Source: Nitzschia sp. DOCU1 (taxonomy: Eukaryota; Bacillariophyta; Bacillariophyceae; Bacillariales; Bacillariaceae). Taken from it: a stretch of DNA of 64,000 nt. The notes under the pieces are model-generated. The model was not told the origin of the DNA, ran no database searches, and saw only the letters and a list, made by a program, of their open reading frames with translations. Of the stretch, positions 53,062-63,600 are shown one piece after another. Location: assembly GCA_951394045.1 (NCBI GenBank), contig OX595997.1, positions 992,001 through 1,056,000 on the forward strand, in the 5' to 3' direction. Every line of letters begins with the position of its first letter. Position 1 is the first letter of the stretch. A program made the translations under genes and the position numbers.

Positions 53062-55807
53062 ATGGGAAAACGAAACCAACCTGCCACCCCCACCCAGCGA
53101 ACTCTTCGCAAGCAACCCCCTCGCACCTCTACTCAGAGCGGAGACAAAGGCAAGCAACGCCGCGTTGCCACTGCTCAAACCGTCGCTGAGAACGATGATT
53201 TACTCATCGTCAAAGAACCCTACGAGAGTACCGGTACAGTTCCTACAGCCGAAGTAACAGGTACACACGGTAACAATGCTAACTCCTTTGCAGCTCTAGA
53301 AGACATCGATGAATCCTCTATTGAGTCTGCTACAGTCAAACCCGAGGAGGGTGCAACCCCTAGCGACGAAGAAAAGACGGATGATGATGAGGATGGTCCA
53401 AGGCGTGGAAAATTCCGGACGGCAAAAGCTCTCGCGAACGTAGCAATTAAAATGGATATGATTTCCGAGGACGATGACGGCAGCTCTGACAGCAACTACT
53501 TTGATACCACGCCTATAAAAATTGACGACAGCTTCGACAGCAACTCATCGGAATTTATGAACCTGACCCCCCTTGAAGCAGAGCCAAAAATGCTCCAACG
53601 ATTGATAGAAGAACGGGAGAAAGATCTGGACGAGATTACGGCCAAGCTTCAATTCGACTCTCCCCCGGTGGAACTCAAAGAAAGTCAACCCCCAGGGACA
53701 GCGCCACTCCAGGTCAAAAAGCCCACGGACAAGAAACCCAAGGCTAAGAAAGACGTGGGTAAGAAGCTATCATTTGCAAAGGATAACAAGAAAAACCCCG
53801 ACAACCCCGACAACCCAGACGCCCACAGCTTATCTACAAAGAGCTCTTCTGACAGCGGCAAGAAACCCCAAGGCCCTCTACTGTACGTGGATGCAGCCCG
53901 TGGAGAAGGGGAATTCACCCCTCCTCCCGTGGATACAGAAAAGGCCTGTCGATACAGTCTTTGAATTGTCGTCGAACCAGACACTGCTCCCATGAAAGTA
54001 TTATGTAGTGCCCTCAAGCACTTTTTCACCCATGTGAAGAACTCAATTGGAGGAAAGATCGGCTTGGCTGTGTACGCCCCCAACGGACCCTCTCTTCCCA
54101 CACTGGTCAAGGTCTCTGAGTTCCCGGAAGGAAAACAGAACACCAAGGATAAGAAGTTCATGAACAATTACTTCGATCATTATCCCAAGCTAAGAAGCGG
54201 GAAAGCCTACACGGCATATCTTCGGGTACGCATCGTGACTGATGACCCCGCAAAGCTCACTTTCCCCTTGACCAAAATCGGAGAATATTGCAGCGAAGAC
54301 TTGGAGGAGGAATCTACGGATCCTCTTAAAAAACACAAGTATAAGATCATGCTATCACGTAACCCTCAAGTATGCCAGGCCACTAAGTCCGAAGTCGTCG
54401 GCTGGCTGTTTGGATCCACCAAGACAATTAACGAACACACGTTCCTTCCAGCCATCAGGAAACAACTGGACATTCCGTCATATGTTGCCCTCGGCATTGC
54501 TTGGAAGACCCTACGTAAAGACGACAAGAAATCCTATCCCTGGGACCAAGGCGCGGTGGCGCCCCAAGCATTGACCATCGAAATCGACGCAGATTACTAT
54601 GGCGTTTTCGCCCCGAAGATGGCGAAACTGTTCAAGAAGAGAAGCACCACCAGGATCTGCGGGCTAAACCTCCGTCTGGTTCCATGCTTCACTAGCCCTG
54701 CGGCGGAAGGTCTCGAAGACGAAACTTTGGTGGACACGCGCTACATGGCGCAAAAGCAACAATGGTTTATCAACCATCACATCGCTAAACTCCCTCCAAC
54801 TGCCTTCATCCTCGAATTAGACCTTCCCATCCCACACCCAGAAAACAAAGACGATATCTGGACACTCCGTCGATATCTTATGAAGCAAGCACCTATCGGA
54901 TACCCTGCTATGCGTCTTTTCGTAACGGTAGACCAAACCTGGGATGGGAAAGGACATGTCGCCATTACATGCAAGATCTTTTACAAAGAGGCATTACGGG
55001 CTCTCACTCGGATGATTCCAGAGTGCCTTCACGTCTACGGCACACGAGCTCGACGTTGGTTTACAAACACCGGATTAGCTGCTGCTAGCCACATCGCATG
55101 GGACCCCAAAGCCGCGAACCATCTCTGCCGACACTGAGGCAGCTGATCTAGTTACTGAGGATTTCATGGGAATGGGAAAAGCCTGGCAGACAGCAGCACG
55201 GCCCACCACTACGGAAGAAGAGGTCGACGGACGCCCCACCACCACCGTATAAGCGTCTATGGACGCAGCTCAAGCCAACAATCACAATCCCGAGAAACCC
55301 AGTCCCAACGCTGCTGCTACCACTCCTGCTACAACAGTCACCCCGGTCGCCACGCCAGGAATCCGACAAGTAGACGCCTCCTCGGTCAAGTCATTTGGAG
55401 ATGCCTTCGGCAGGGAACACGACGGTAATACGGTTCAAACCCAGGCACCATCAACGAGCCCAGACTTGCAGGAAGAGGACACCCACGGACGAGTCACCAT
55501 GGACCTTACCGGCATGGAAGTCAAGGAACGCACGTCAGCTAACGGAGACGAAGATACGGTCACGGTCAGCACCATGGGCAACTCCACCAGCGCAAGACTA
55601 CAGCTCCGCGAGGTCAAGTCCACGAATCGTAAACTGGTAGAAGCCAATGAGGCTATTGCACAAGAAAATGAAGACCTCCAAGAACGAATGGCGCTGATGG
55701 AACGGCAGATCACTCTGCTCATGCAGCATACCACCTTGAAGCCCCCCCCCCCAGCCGTAGGGGATGGACACAGCACCGTGGCTGGCGGTGCTGGATCCAA
55801 TGAATAA
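53062..55807 (+). pseudogene. LINE B ORF1, with premature stops and one frameshift
   Basis: Starts at the ATG at 53062 in the same TTGACCATGG context as LINE A. An acidic, disordered first third ends at an in-frame TGA (53962-53964); the same frame then continues through the conserved globular part (GWLFGSTKTIN, NLRLVPCF, RRWFTNTGLAA) to 55137. Around 55110-55120 a frameshift is needed to reach TISADTEAADL and GMGKAWQT, which match LINE A. A TAA follows near 55251, then the C-terminal coiled coil (LREVKSTNRKLVEANEAIAQ) to 55807. The TGA aligns with a Gln codon (CAA) of LINE A. Confidence 0.8.
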
Positions 55808-58800
55808 CCCTACAGGATCTGGCTGCTTCAGTCCGGCAGCCACTACGGATCCTGATTTAGAAGGACATGTGGACAACCCCGTGAACGGGCCATGGGGCAG
55901 CTCCGTAACCAAAAAAGGCCCCAACATTTTCCGCGTCGGTTTCCAGAATATTAATGGCATCAAGACCAACGACAAACCGGAAAAACAACAAAAAGTAGTC
56001 AAGTTAATTGCAGATTTAGACCTCGATCTATTTGCGATACAAGAAGTTAACCTACATCTTAAAAGGCTGGGTACTCGTGGCAACTGGAAAGAAAGGTTCA
56101 AATTCTTTCCCGGTTTCACCACATGCGCTGTGAATATACACAGCAACAGCAAGAAGCGTCGCTTATTCGGAGGCACCGCCGTCTTCCTCAATCCGAGCAC
56201 AACCCATCGCGCCACCCAACATGCGTCAGACCCCACTGGTCTGGGTCGATGGACCACCACCTTACTTTGAGGCAGAGACGACATCATGGTGCGGATTATC
56301 AACGTATACCGCCCGGTTAGAACAACAGATGATCGGCCAACCACTGTCTTCTCTCAACACGAAGCTTACTTCAAGGAACAAGGGGCATGGCGGGACCCAC
56401 GGAAAGCCATTATGGAGGACCTAGATGCTCTCATCGTACAATCCTTAGCAGCTGGGGAACAACTGATTCTTGGCGGAGACCTCAACGAAGATACACGCCA
56501 GGGTGTGCCTCTCTACTGGCGAAGGAAATGGGGATTGGTCGATGCACACGCCCATTTGTTTCCCGAATTGGCAACCGTCAGCACTAGCAACCGCAACACG
56601 CAGAATATCCCTATCGACTGTATCTGGACCAGTCCTGGGCTGGACCTCATTGATGGCGGTATGACAGGTTTCGGCGAATATGACGTGGGCACTGCGGACC
56701 ATCGGATTCTCTGGATTGACATCGACTTGGAGTCTATGTTTGGGTTTCATCCCCCACCACCGTGTAAAAGACCCATGAATGGCATTCCACTGAACGATCC
56801 ACGTGTGGTAAAAAAATACAACAATTATGTCCACAAGCACCGTGTCCAACACAATCTGGCCGCCCGGCTGTACCGATTAGAACACAAGGCGGTTCAAGGC
56901 GCCTTCACCGACTCGGACGTGTTGGAGTATGAAACTCTCTGCAATCTGGACAATAAAATTTGTGAAACTGCCAAGAAAAAGTGCCGCCGGTTTTTCAGCG
57001 GCCAAACACCATTCTCCGATGTCATCGATAAAGATCGTCGAACCGTCCACCTGTGGTCACTGGTTGTACAACGTCGAACAAATTTCCGAACCGACACTCG
57101 GAAAATTCGTCGGCTGATGGCACAAACGGGTGTAGTAGATGCCCTGCGGTACACACTCAAGCAAGCAGAGGAAGCCAAGACCCTGGCATTGAAGCAACTG
57201 CGGAAAGATAAAAAGAATGCGGCCTCTCTTCAAGAAAACTTCGTTAAACGGGTCAGTCAGCGACGTGCTGAGAAGTATGGCACTACGGTGGAACATGAAG
57301 AGAAGCTCCTGTGTAACACAAAAAAGCAACGTTTCGCCTTCCGCACTATCAAACGTGTTCTCGGGAAAGACCTGAAACAAGGCATCTCCTCTGTCACTGA
57401 GAACTCATGCGATGCTCCCGGCGATCTAGTTATCCATCATTATTCCAAGGAAGCTATCGAAGGGGCATGTAGCCGCGAAGGTCAGCGCCGTTTCTCGCAA
57501 GTAGGGAATAATCCATGCCTTCAAGGCTCTCTCCTTCGAGATCTCGGGTATCTTGCCGCACAAGACACGGTAGATGCTATCATGGGCGGGACCTACCTGT
57601 GCGAAGAGGATGTCGACGAATATACGAAGAAATTCATTCAACAACTTCGGAGACCCGAGTGCATCGCCGAGCAACGGCCCATTAAGGGCACCATCTCCAC
57701 TACTGAACACATACATGGCTGGACTCGAATGAAATCCACGATTGCCAGCAGCCCGTTTGGTCCTGTATTTTCCGATTACATTGCGGCAACCAACGATATA
57801 AAAGTTGCCGACGTGGACGCGGCCTTTGCATCCATCCCAACTCTGACAGGTTTTTGCCCTATAGCCTGGTCGAAGGCCGTCGACGTCATGATTCCCAAAA
57901 AGGCAATATCCACCCACGTTACAAAGCTGCGGATTATCGTGCTTTTCCACGAATTGTTTAATATGATCAACAAAAATGTTGGGAGGCAAATGATCCAACA
58001 AGCCGAAAAGCTCGGACAGATTCCAAGTGAGGCCTATGGCAGCCGTCCTGGCAAGCAGGCAAATGTTTGCGCTCTTAACAAAGTTCTGACATACGATGTT
58101 ATCCGACAGAAACGGCTCCTCGCCGCACTTTGCAGCAACGATGCGATCGCATGCTACGACCGTATTGTACATGCAATCGCATCGATCTGCATGCAGCGCC
58201 TTGGCGTCGACAAGAACACCTGCCGATTAATGTTCGGTACCCTGCAACAGGTAGAACACTTCATTTCGACTGCGTACGGACTCAGCGACACCCCCTACGG
58301 CGCTGTAGAGTTCCCTCTACAAGGAGTGGGACAAGGCAATGGTGCAGGCCCCGCCATCTGGTTGGTAATTACGATCCCGTTAATCAATATGCTCAGGGAT
58401 GCCGGTTTTGGCTTTCGCTCCAAGTCCTCCATCTCAGGAGAAGAATATCGGTTTGTATGCTACACCTACGTCGACGATACTGACGTGGTACACATCTCGC
58501 CCTCCGCGCTGGCAACCGCCCGCCAACTGGTAATGGAAATGCAATCTGTCATTGACCACTGGGAAGGCGGCCTCCGAGCAACTGGAGGGGCACTCTCGGC
58601 GGACAAAAGTTACTGGTATCTAATTGACTTTCAATGGAGCATGTCACAACAACGATGGAACTACAGGAGCATCCACTCCACGCCAGGCGTGCTCAACATA
58701 ATCGGAGGCGGCAATGCTGAATCACGACAGGAGCTCCAGCGCCACGCTACGGACCATGCCAACGAAACCTTGGGATTGTGGATCGCCCCCGACGGCAACC

Positions 58801-61382
58801 AAACTGCGCAATTGCGAAGCATGCATGCCAAGGTTTCTAAATGGGCAGACAAAATTCGGACCGGCCAGCTGTCCCGCACCAACGCGTGGCTGTCATTGAA
58901 GACGGGGATATCGAATAGCCTTGCGTACCCTTTGGTCGCCACTCGGCTGACCAAATCACAGTGCAAGGCAATTTTGCGACCACTGTTGGACGTTGCACTT
59001 CCCGCGCTTGGACTCCCCCGGAATCTCAGTCATAACTGGGTTTTTAGTCCTTCAGAGTTCCTTGGCTTAGGATTTCCCGATCTATGGCCGGAGCAGGCAT
59101 TCCAACAGATCCTAACTTGCTTGCAATTTGGCCCTGCCGCACCGTGCGACATTACAGGCTGCCTGCTACGCGATATTCAAGACTCTCTGCGAGTGGAACT
59201 CGGGCTACCAGGCTCTCCGTTCACCCACGACTTCTACAAGTTCAACCGCTGTACTACGACGACTCAACTACATACCTTGTGGGAATTCTGCACAGATACT
59301 GGCTTCGAATTACACGATGGCCTGGACGATATTCCGGTGCGACGTGAGGGCGACCGCTTCCTCATGGATGTGGTCCAAGGAATGCCTTTCAAACCAGTTG
59401 AACTAGCTGCTATTAACCGGTGCAGGCTACACATGAAGGTCCTGTTCCTATTAGACCTTACCACAGGCGACGGAAAAAGGCTAGACCCGACCATACTCGG
59501 ACGCAGACAGCCCATTGACCACTTTGCGTCAATCATCTGGCCACGCGCGGGCACCCCAAACCTCGCTAGCTGGCGTCTGTGGGACAGAGCTATCTCTCTC
59601 CTGGCCAAGGAAGATGACACACACGGCCATCTCCTCCTGTCCCCATTAGGTCGATGGCTAGCGGTACCCACCAATTGGCCTTGGCTCTACTGCCCCCTTG
59701 GAAATCGGCTCTATCATTGTATGGGCGGAAGGTTTGACACATATGCATGCGCAAGTACGGGACATCGTACCCGCCAACCTCGATACCACCGAATTGACGA
59801 CACTTCGGAGATTCCGCCGTCCGCTCTTCCGACAACAGTGCACCCCCTTCGTTCCCTTCTGCGTCATACTGGGGTGGCCGCGATTCTCCCTCAGCCAAGA
59901 CCTGTCGACGACGACACCTGGAGTGCATTGGTTATCGAGTCCCCTGCCAACCTATACGCCTTGCTCGAGGGCATTCGTAACCGTACCGCCGTATGCGTCA
60001 CTGACGGCTCTTTCAAAAACACAATGGGAACCTCCGCCTTCACTGTCTTGGAAAATATCCTGGCTACCGATGGTTATCTGTGTGTCAATATGACACCCGG
60101 AGACCCTACCATTATTGATGCATACCGGGCTGAACTGGGAGGCATCTATGGATGTCTCACGCTCCTCAATCGTCTAGCCGCCAGATTCAATCTTCAGGGC
60201 TCCATCACGCTTGGCTGCGACTGCGCCTCCGCCCTCCAGAATCTCCTCAACGAATGGGACCCCAAACCGAACAGGCCCCACTGGGATCTTCTTTCGGCCA
60301 TTCGAGCACAGATCCAAGCTTCCCCGCTGCAATGGCGATTCAAACACGTGAAGGGACATCAAGACCGCACCGTCCAGTACCGCGACCTGGACCGATGGGG
60401 CCAACTCAATGTTGAGATGGACCGCCTGGCCAAGTCATACTGGCAAACCCTGGATCGCCATCGGCCGGCACCATTCTCCCTCACACCCATGCCGGGACAA
60501 TGGTCCATTTGGTACCGGAACCTCCGCCTTGCATCCTGGACCCGAGAGCTCTCAACGAGAATATTTTACAATCCTGCCATCATGTCTTACTGGAATAAGA
60601 AGGGCGTCCAAGATCCTGTATCCCGAATTGATTGGACATCCTCTGCTATGGCTCTCCGTCTGATTACGGTCCCGCATCGTCTGTGGCTACCTCGATGGCA
60701 TAGCGCCATGCTACCAATTGGGCGGAACCTAGCCCAATGGTTTACCAACGGTAGCCCTAACTGCCCCCGTTGCGGAGCTCCAGAAACTCATCGCTTCCAC
60801 ATCATCCGATGCCCCAAACCATCCGCTGCAGCCGCCTGGACATCGTCGCTTGGGAAATTGACTGACCACCTTGATGTTCAATACACACACCCCATCCTAC
60901 GCGATCTTATTCTCTCCCTTCTCACCTCGTGGTACGAAGACCAGCCCTGGCGACCCGACCCAATTGGATCTATCGAGCTTGACAACCTCATTAGCGAACA
61001 AAAGGAGTTGGGGTCTGACAAATTTTTGGATGGCATCTGGTCCCCGAGTTGGGCTGACATTCAACAGCAATATTATGAGTCGTTGGACCGGAAAACAACC
61101 GGTCACCGATGGGCCGCTCGAGTAATCCACCGACTCTGGCAGATTCCATGGAACGCTTGGTGGCACCGCAATCGCTATCGAGACAAACTCGAGGACGCGT
61201 CCCTCCCGGCGGCACACGCCGCTCTGGACGATCGCATTGCAGCTGCCTTTGCCCACTACTCCAACCATCCCCACCCACACCTTGCCCGCTGGTTCTCACG
61301 GCCCTTGGCGGCCGTCCAATCCGAAGATCTTGATTGGAAAGAACGCTGGCTGGAACATGCCGTTTCCACCCGTTCAGCCTAG
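55764..61382 (+). pseudogene. LINE B ORF2: endonuclease, RT, RNase H, zinc motif, with one in-frame TGA
   Basis: 1872 codons, almost the same length as LINE A ORF2 (1875), interrupted only by TGA at 56268-56270 (codon 169), within the endonuclease domain. Domain order and motifs repeat LINE A: FQNINGIK, GGDLNED and DHRILW (endonuclease); KLRIIVLF, SNDAIACYDR, GVGQGNGAGPAIWL and YVDDTDVVH at about 901 (RT); VTDGSF, AELGG, GCDCASA and NVEMDRLAK (RNase H); CPRCGAPETH with C-x2-C-x8-H-x3-C at about 1666. The TGA lies in CTT-TGA-GGC where LINE A has CTT-CAA-GGC. The 1698-residue downstream part is fully open, so the break looks recent. Confidence 0.9.
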
Positions 61383-61504
61383 GTTACCCACTTCCCTGCA
61401 GCGTTACACTGTACTCTCACTTACCGGAGGTACCTCTTGTGCGCTTACAAGCCTCTGTATAGGCGGTAGTTTGACATCGAGTCTCATTAACTTACTAATC
61501 CATG

Positions 61505-61526
61505 TTTTTATTTATTTATTTATTTA
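61505..61526 (+). repeat. (TTTA)n tail at the LINE B 3' end
   Basis: About five TTTA units immediately before the 3' target duplication, in place of a poly(A) tail. Confidence 0.8.
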
Positions 61527-61547
61527 TCTCTCACGAGATGTAAGATA
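61527..61547. repeat. Target-site duplication of LINE B (3' side)
   Basis: 21 bp, identical to 52952-52972. The host sequence of duplication copy 1 resumes directly after it (GTCCGAGAGGCTGTTGG, compare GTCGCAAGAGCCTGTTGG in copy 2). Confidence 0.88.
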
Positions 61548-61964
61548 GTCCGAGAGGCTGTTGGCAGGCCTCGCCGAATGGCCATTTCAAGGCTCTTTCG
61601 AGAGAGTTGAAAAAGAGGTACCTGGTACACACTTTGAAGATACTTTTTTATCCTCCGTATCGTAGCACAGGAGCATACGAACTGAGTCCGTTTATTGGTG
61701 CTTGAATAGGGGCCACCAAATAGGACAATAACATCCCCATTACAAAGATCTTGCACTTTCCAGTACGTTCACTTCTCTACAAGTGTTTGGGTCGAGAAGA
61801 TGGATCTATCTGTAGAAGGGAACGACTGGTTTGACTGAATTATGATATCATCGTCGTCCCGAAGTTGCCGCCACTAGCTCGCAGCAAAGCAAAAAAGATG
61901 CATCCCACATAGCCTTCCAGCTTGCTACCGCCCGTACCTGGTAGTTATACCGCAGTTTGCAGAA
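61548..61964. other. Far end of duplication copy 1 and junction to copy 2
   Basis: 61548-61850 is the promoter-side flank of the broken GT25 gene, and copy 2 starts at about 61855. A remnant of the SDR 3' end (ATGCATCCCACATAG) is at 61898-61912. No intact gene seen. Confidence 0.7.
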
Positions 61965-63400
61965 CTACTCCTTTTGGTTGAGTCCTAGTCGGGCCGATGG
62001 TGCTCGATCGTGCGAAACAGCCGGCCATTGCTTAGAGACGGGCAAAAATATGCGCATGGACGCCGCCGCAAACAACAAAATGTCAAGAGGCTGGCGACTG
62101 GTCTGTATGTACTTCATCGTCTTTTCAGCGCCCTCCTTAGTTATGATGTAGCCCATAGTTCCAAAACCACCCAAGAGTCTCACGGCTGGTTCATTACTGT
62201 CACTCCAGCTCACATTCACGCGCTTGAAAGCAAAAGGTGCTAGAAATACCATGTCTGCCACGTCGGGAGCCTCGATGACTGGATGGTTGGTAGTGCCGTC
62301 GCCAGGAGTAGCAGAGCGCCGAAGAAGGGGCTCCAAGAGTCTAACATCATCTTCAAAAACAAAGAGATAATCTTGTTTTCCGTCCAACAACTTTTCTTTC
62401 CACAATTGCAAATGAGACAGGGAACAACCGACATCACCATAGCTCCCTTTGGCTGCAGAAACTGCTAAAAATGGATATTGATCCATCCAATACTTTTGGA
62501 GCTTGCCCTTTTCCGACATGGGATCATTACTCCATTCATGCGCCGGGAATCGTTGAATTTCAATCTCACCAGCCTCGTCTCGATTCACACTACGAAATCG
62601 TTGCAATCGCTGCGTCGAACGTTCCAGGTTGACCACAAAGGACGTCTCGCTTGTCAAAACAAATTTTCGGATGGATTTGGGGTAGACAGAATCAAAGTAC
62701 TTGGCGTGTGCATATCGTAGTGGATTGAAGATGAGTGCCCGCCAGTAGGGATATGGTTCGAAAGGTTTTTCGATGCGTGGAATCCAATACAACAGTTGGC
62801 GGACAAACCACCATACAAACAGGGCAATCGAAACACATAGCACCACTTTGCCGACTACAGAGAGAGTCTGGATATATCGCCAGAGACGTTTAGCCCCACT
62901 GCACTTGTTGCAGCGAGCCTTCGGCTCCATATCAAATGTAGTCGTGAGTGGCAACGACATGTCTGTCGTTGTTTGCGGATGGTTCGCATCGATATCTTGA
63001 CGGCGGCGTTTGATCATTCCCTGCCGCGTCCGACTCTTGCTGTACACGGATACTATATATCCCTTTCTCTCGAGGACCTACGCAGTCGTCGACAAGAGTA
63101 TTCTCATTGTCTGCTTTCCTTTCCACACCACGTCGATTTATGATACGGTCCTCGTCCATCTCTCTCGTATCTCTTCGGCGCATCTCATCACACCGCTCAT
63201 CACGAGATGTAGTCGCAAGAGCCTGTTGGGAGGCCTCAAAGAATGGCCCCTTCGAGGCTCTTTCGAGAGTGGAAAAAGGTGTACACTTTCACGTCCATGT
63301 ACTCCGTAACAAAGCACGTTCACTTCTCTACGAGTGTTTTGGGGCAAGCAGATGGACCATTCCCAAAAGGCGACTCGTTTGACTTAAAGTTACGATATAT
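61855..63400. repeat. Tandem duplication unit, copy 2 (no insertions)
   Basis: About 1.5 kb holding the intact GT25-like gene and flanks homologous to copy 1. It serves as the empty site for both LINE insertions. Nucleotide identity varies strongly along the unit: near-perfect in the middle of the coding sequence, low in the flanks. Confidence 0.8.
61965..63017 (-). CDS. GT25-like glycosyltransferase, intact copy 2 (type II membrane protein)
   Basis: 350 residues from the ATG at 63017; the frame extends 10 codons upstream only to a GTG. A basic N terminus (MIKRRRQD) and a signal anchor (VVLCVSIALFVWWFVRQLLY) predict a Golgi or ER type II topology. The catalytic domain has FVVNLERSTQRLQRF at its start, GSYGDVGCSLSHLQLWKEK, the metal-binding FVFEDD and GTMGYIITKEGAEK, as in family 25 enzymes that act on collagen or lipopolysaccharide. 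The donor and acceptor cannot be told from sequence. It is the only working copy of the pair, since copy 1 is split by LINE A. Confidence 0.88.
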   Translation of the reverse strand: MIKRRRQDIDANHPQTTTDMSLPLTTTFDMEPKARCNKCSGAKRLWRYIQTLSVVGKVVLCVSIALFVWWFVRQLLYWIPRIEKPFEPYPYWRALIFNPLRYAHAKYFDSVYPKSIRKFVLTSETSFVVNLERSTQRLQRFRSVNRDEAGEIEIQRFPAHEWSNDPMSEKGKLQKYWMDQYPFLAVSAAKGSYGDVGCSLSHLQLWKEKLLDGKQDYLFVFEDDVRLLEPLLRRSATPGDGTTNHPVIEAPDVADMVFLAPFAFKRVNVSWSDSNEPAVRLLGGFGTMGYIITKEGAEKTMKYIQTSRQPLDILLFAAASMRIFLPVSKQWPAVSHDRAPSARLGLNQKE

Positions 63401-63600
63401 GCCTCGGAGGGAGAACGCACCACTTTCTCGCTCAACGGTCACAAAATCCAAAAGCCAAGGACAATTTCTACCGAACTATCTTTTGCTTTCGTTGCAAACT
63501 GTTTGCACCCTTACGGCTAAGGCCAAGTTCAAGCTCTGTGCAGTATCTCAAGAATTCCAGTTGGAAACGCCATCTTGGATCTCTCGCATCGCAAAAAAGC
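63018..63600. other. Divergent region between the GT25 and aldo-keto reductase genes
   Basis: 63018-63400 belongs to duplication copy 2; the rest is the promoter of the aldo-keto reductase gene. No other gene recognised. Confidence 0.6.

Larger units (their letters stand above)
52973..61526 (+). mobile_element. LINE B: full-length APE-type non-LTR retrotransposon with RNase H
   Basis: 8554 bp on the plus strand, bounded by a perfect 21-bp target duplication. It starts TAACCCTAAG, similar to the start of LINE A. ORF1 (from 53062) and ORF2 (55764-61382) overlap by 44 nt. The 3' UTR of about 120 bp ends in a (TTTA)n tail. It is the same family type as LINE A, but the proteins differ widely, so the two are separate lineages. 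ORF2 has one in-frame TGA, while ORF1 has a TGA, a frameshift and a TAA. It sits about 410 bp from the LINE A site, counted without insertions, and in the opposite orientation. Confidence 0.92.
43340..61850. repeat. Tandem duplication unit, copy 1 (contains both LINE insertions)
   Basis: Runs from the last codons of the SDR gene through the broken GT25-like gene and its upstream flank. Without the two retrotransposons and their target duplications it is about 1.6 kb. It matches 61855-63400 head to tail. Shared blocks include AGATGCATCCCA at the left end, the gene itself, TCGAGGACCTACGCAGTCG upstream, and ACGTTCACTTCTCTAC near the right end. Limits are approximate. Confidence 0.8.

Noticed and set aside
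53962..56270. Selenocysteine as the explanation for the TGA codons in LINE B
   Set aside because: No SECIS-like element could be identified, the aligned residue is Gln rather than Cys, and ORF1 also carries a TAA and a frameshift; ordinary decay is simpler.
55598..58172. Two 248-codon open frames on the minus strand of LINE B (55598-56344 and 57426-58172)
   Set aside because: They are antisense to the endonuclease and RT coding sequence, show no domain, and match codon-bias shadows.
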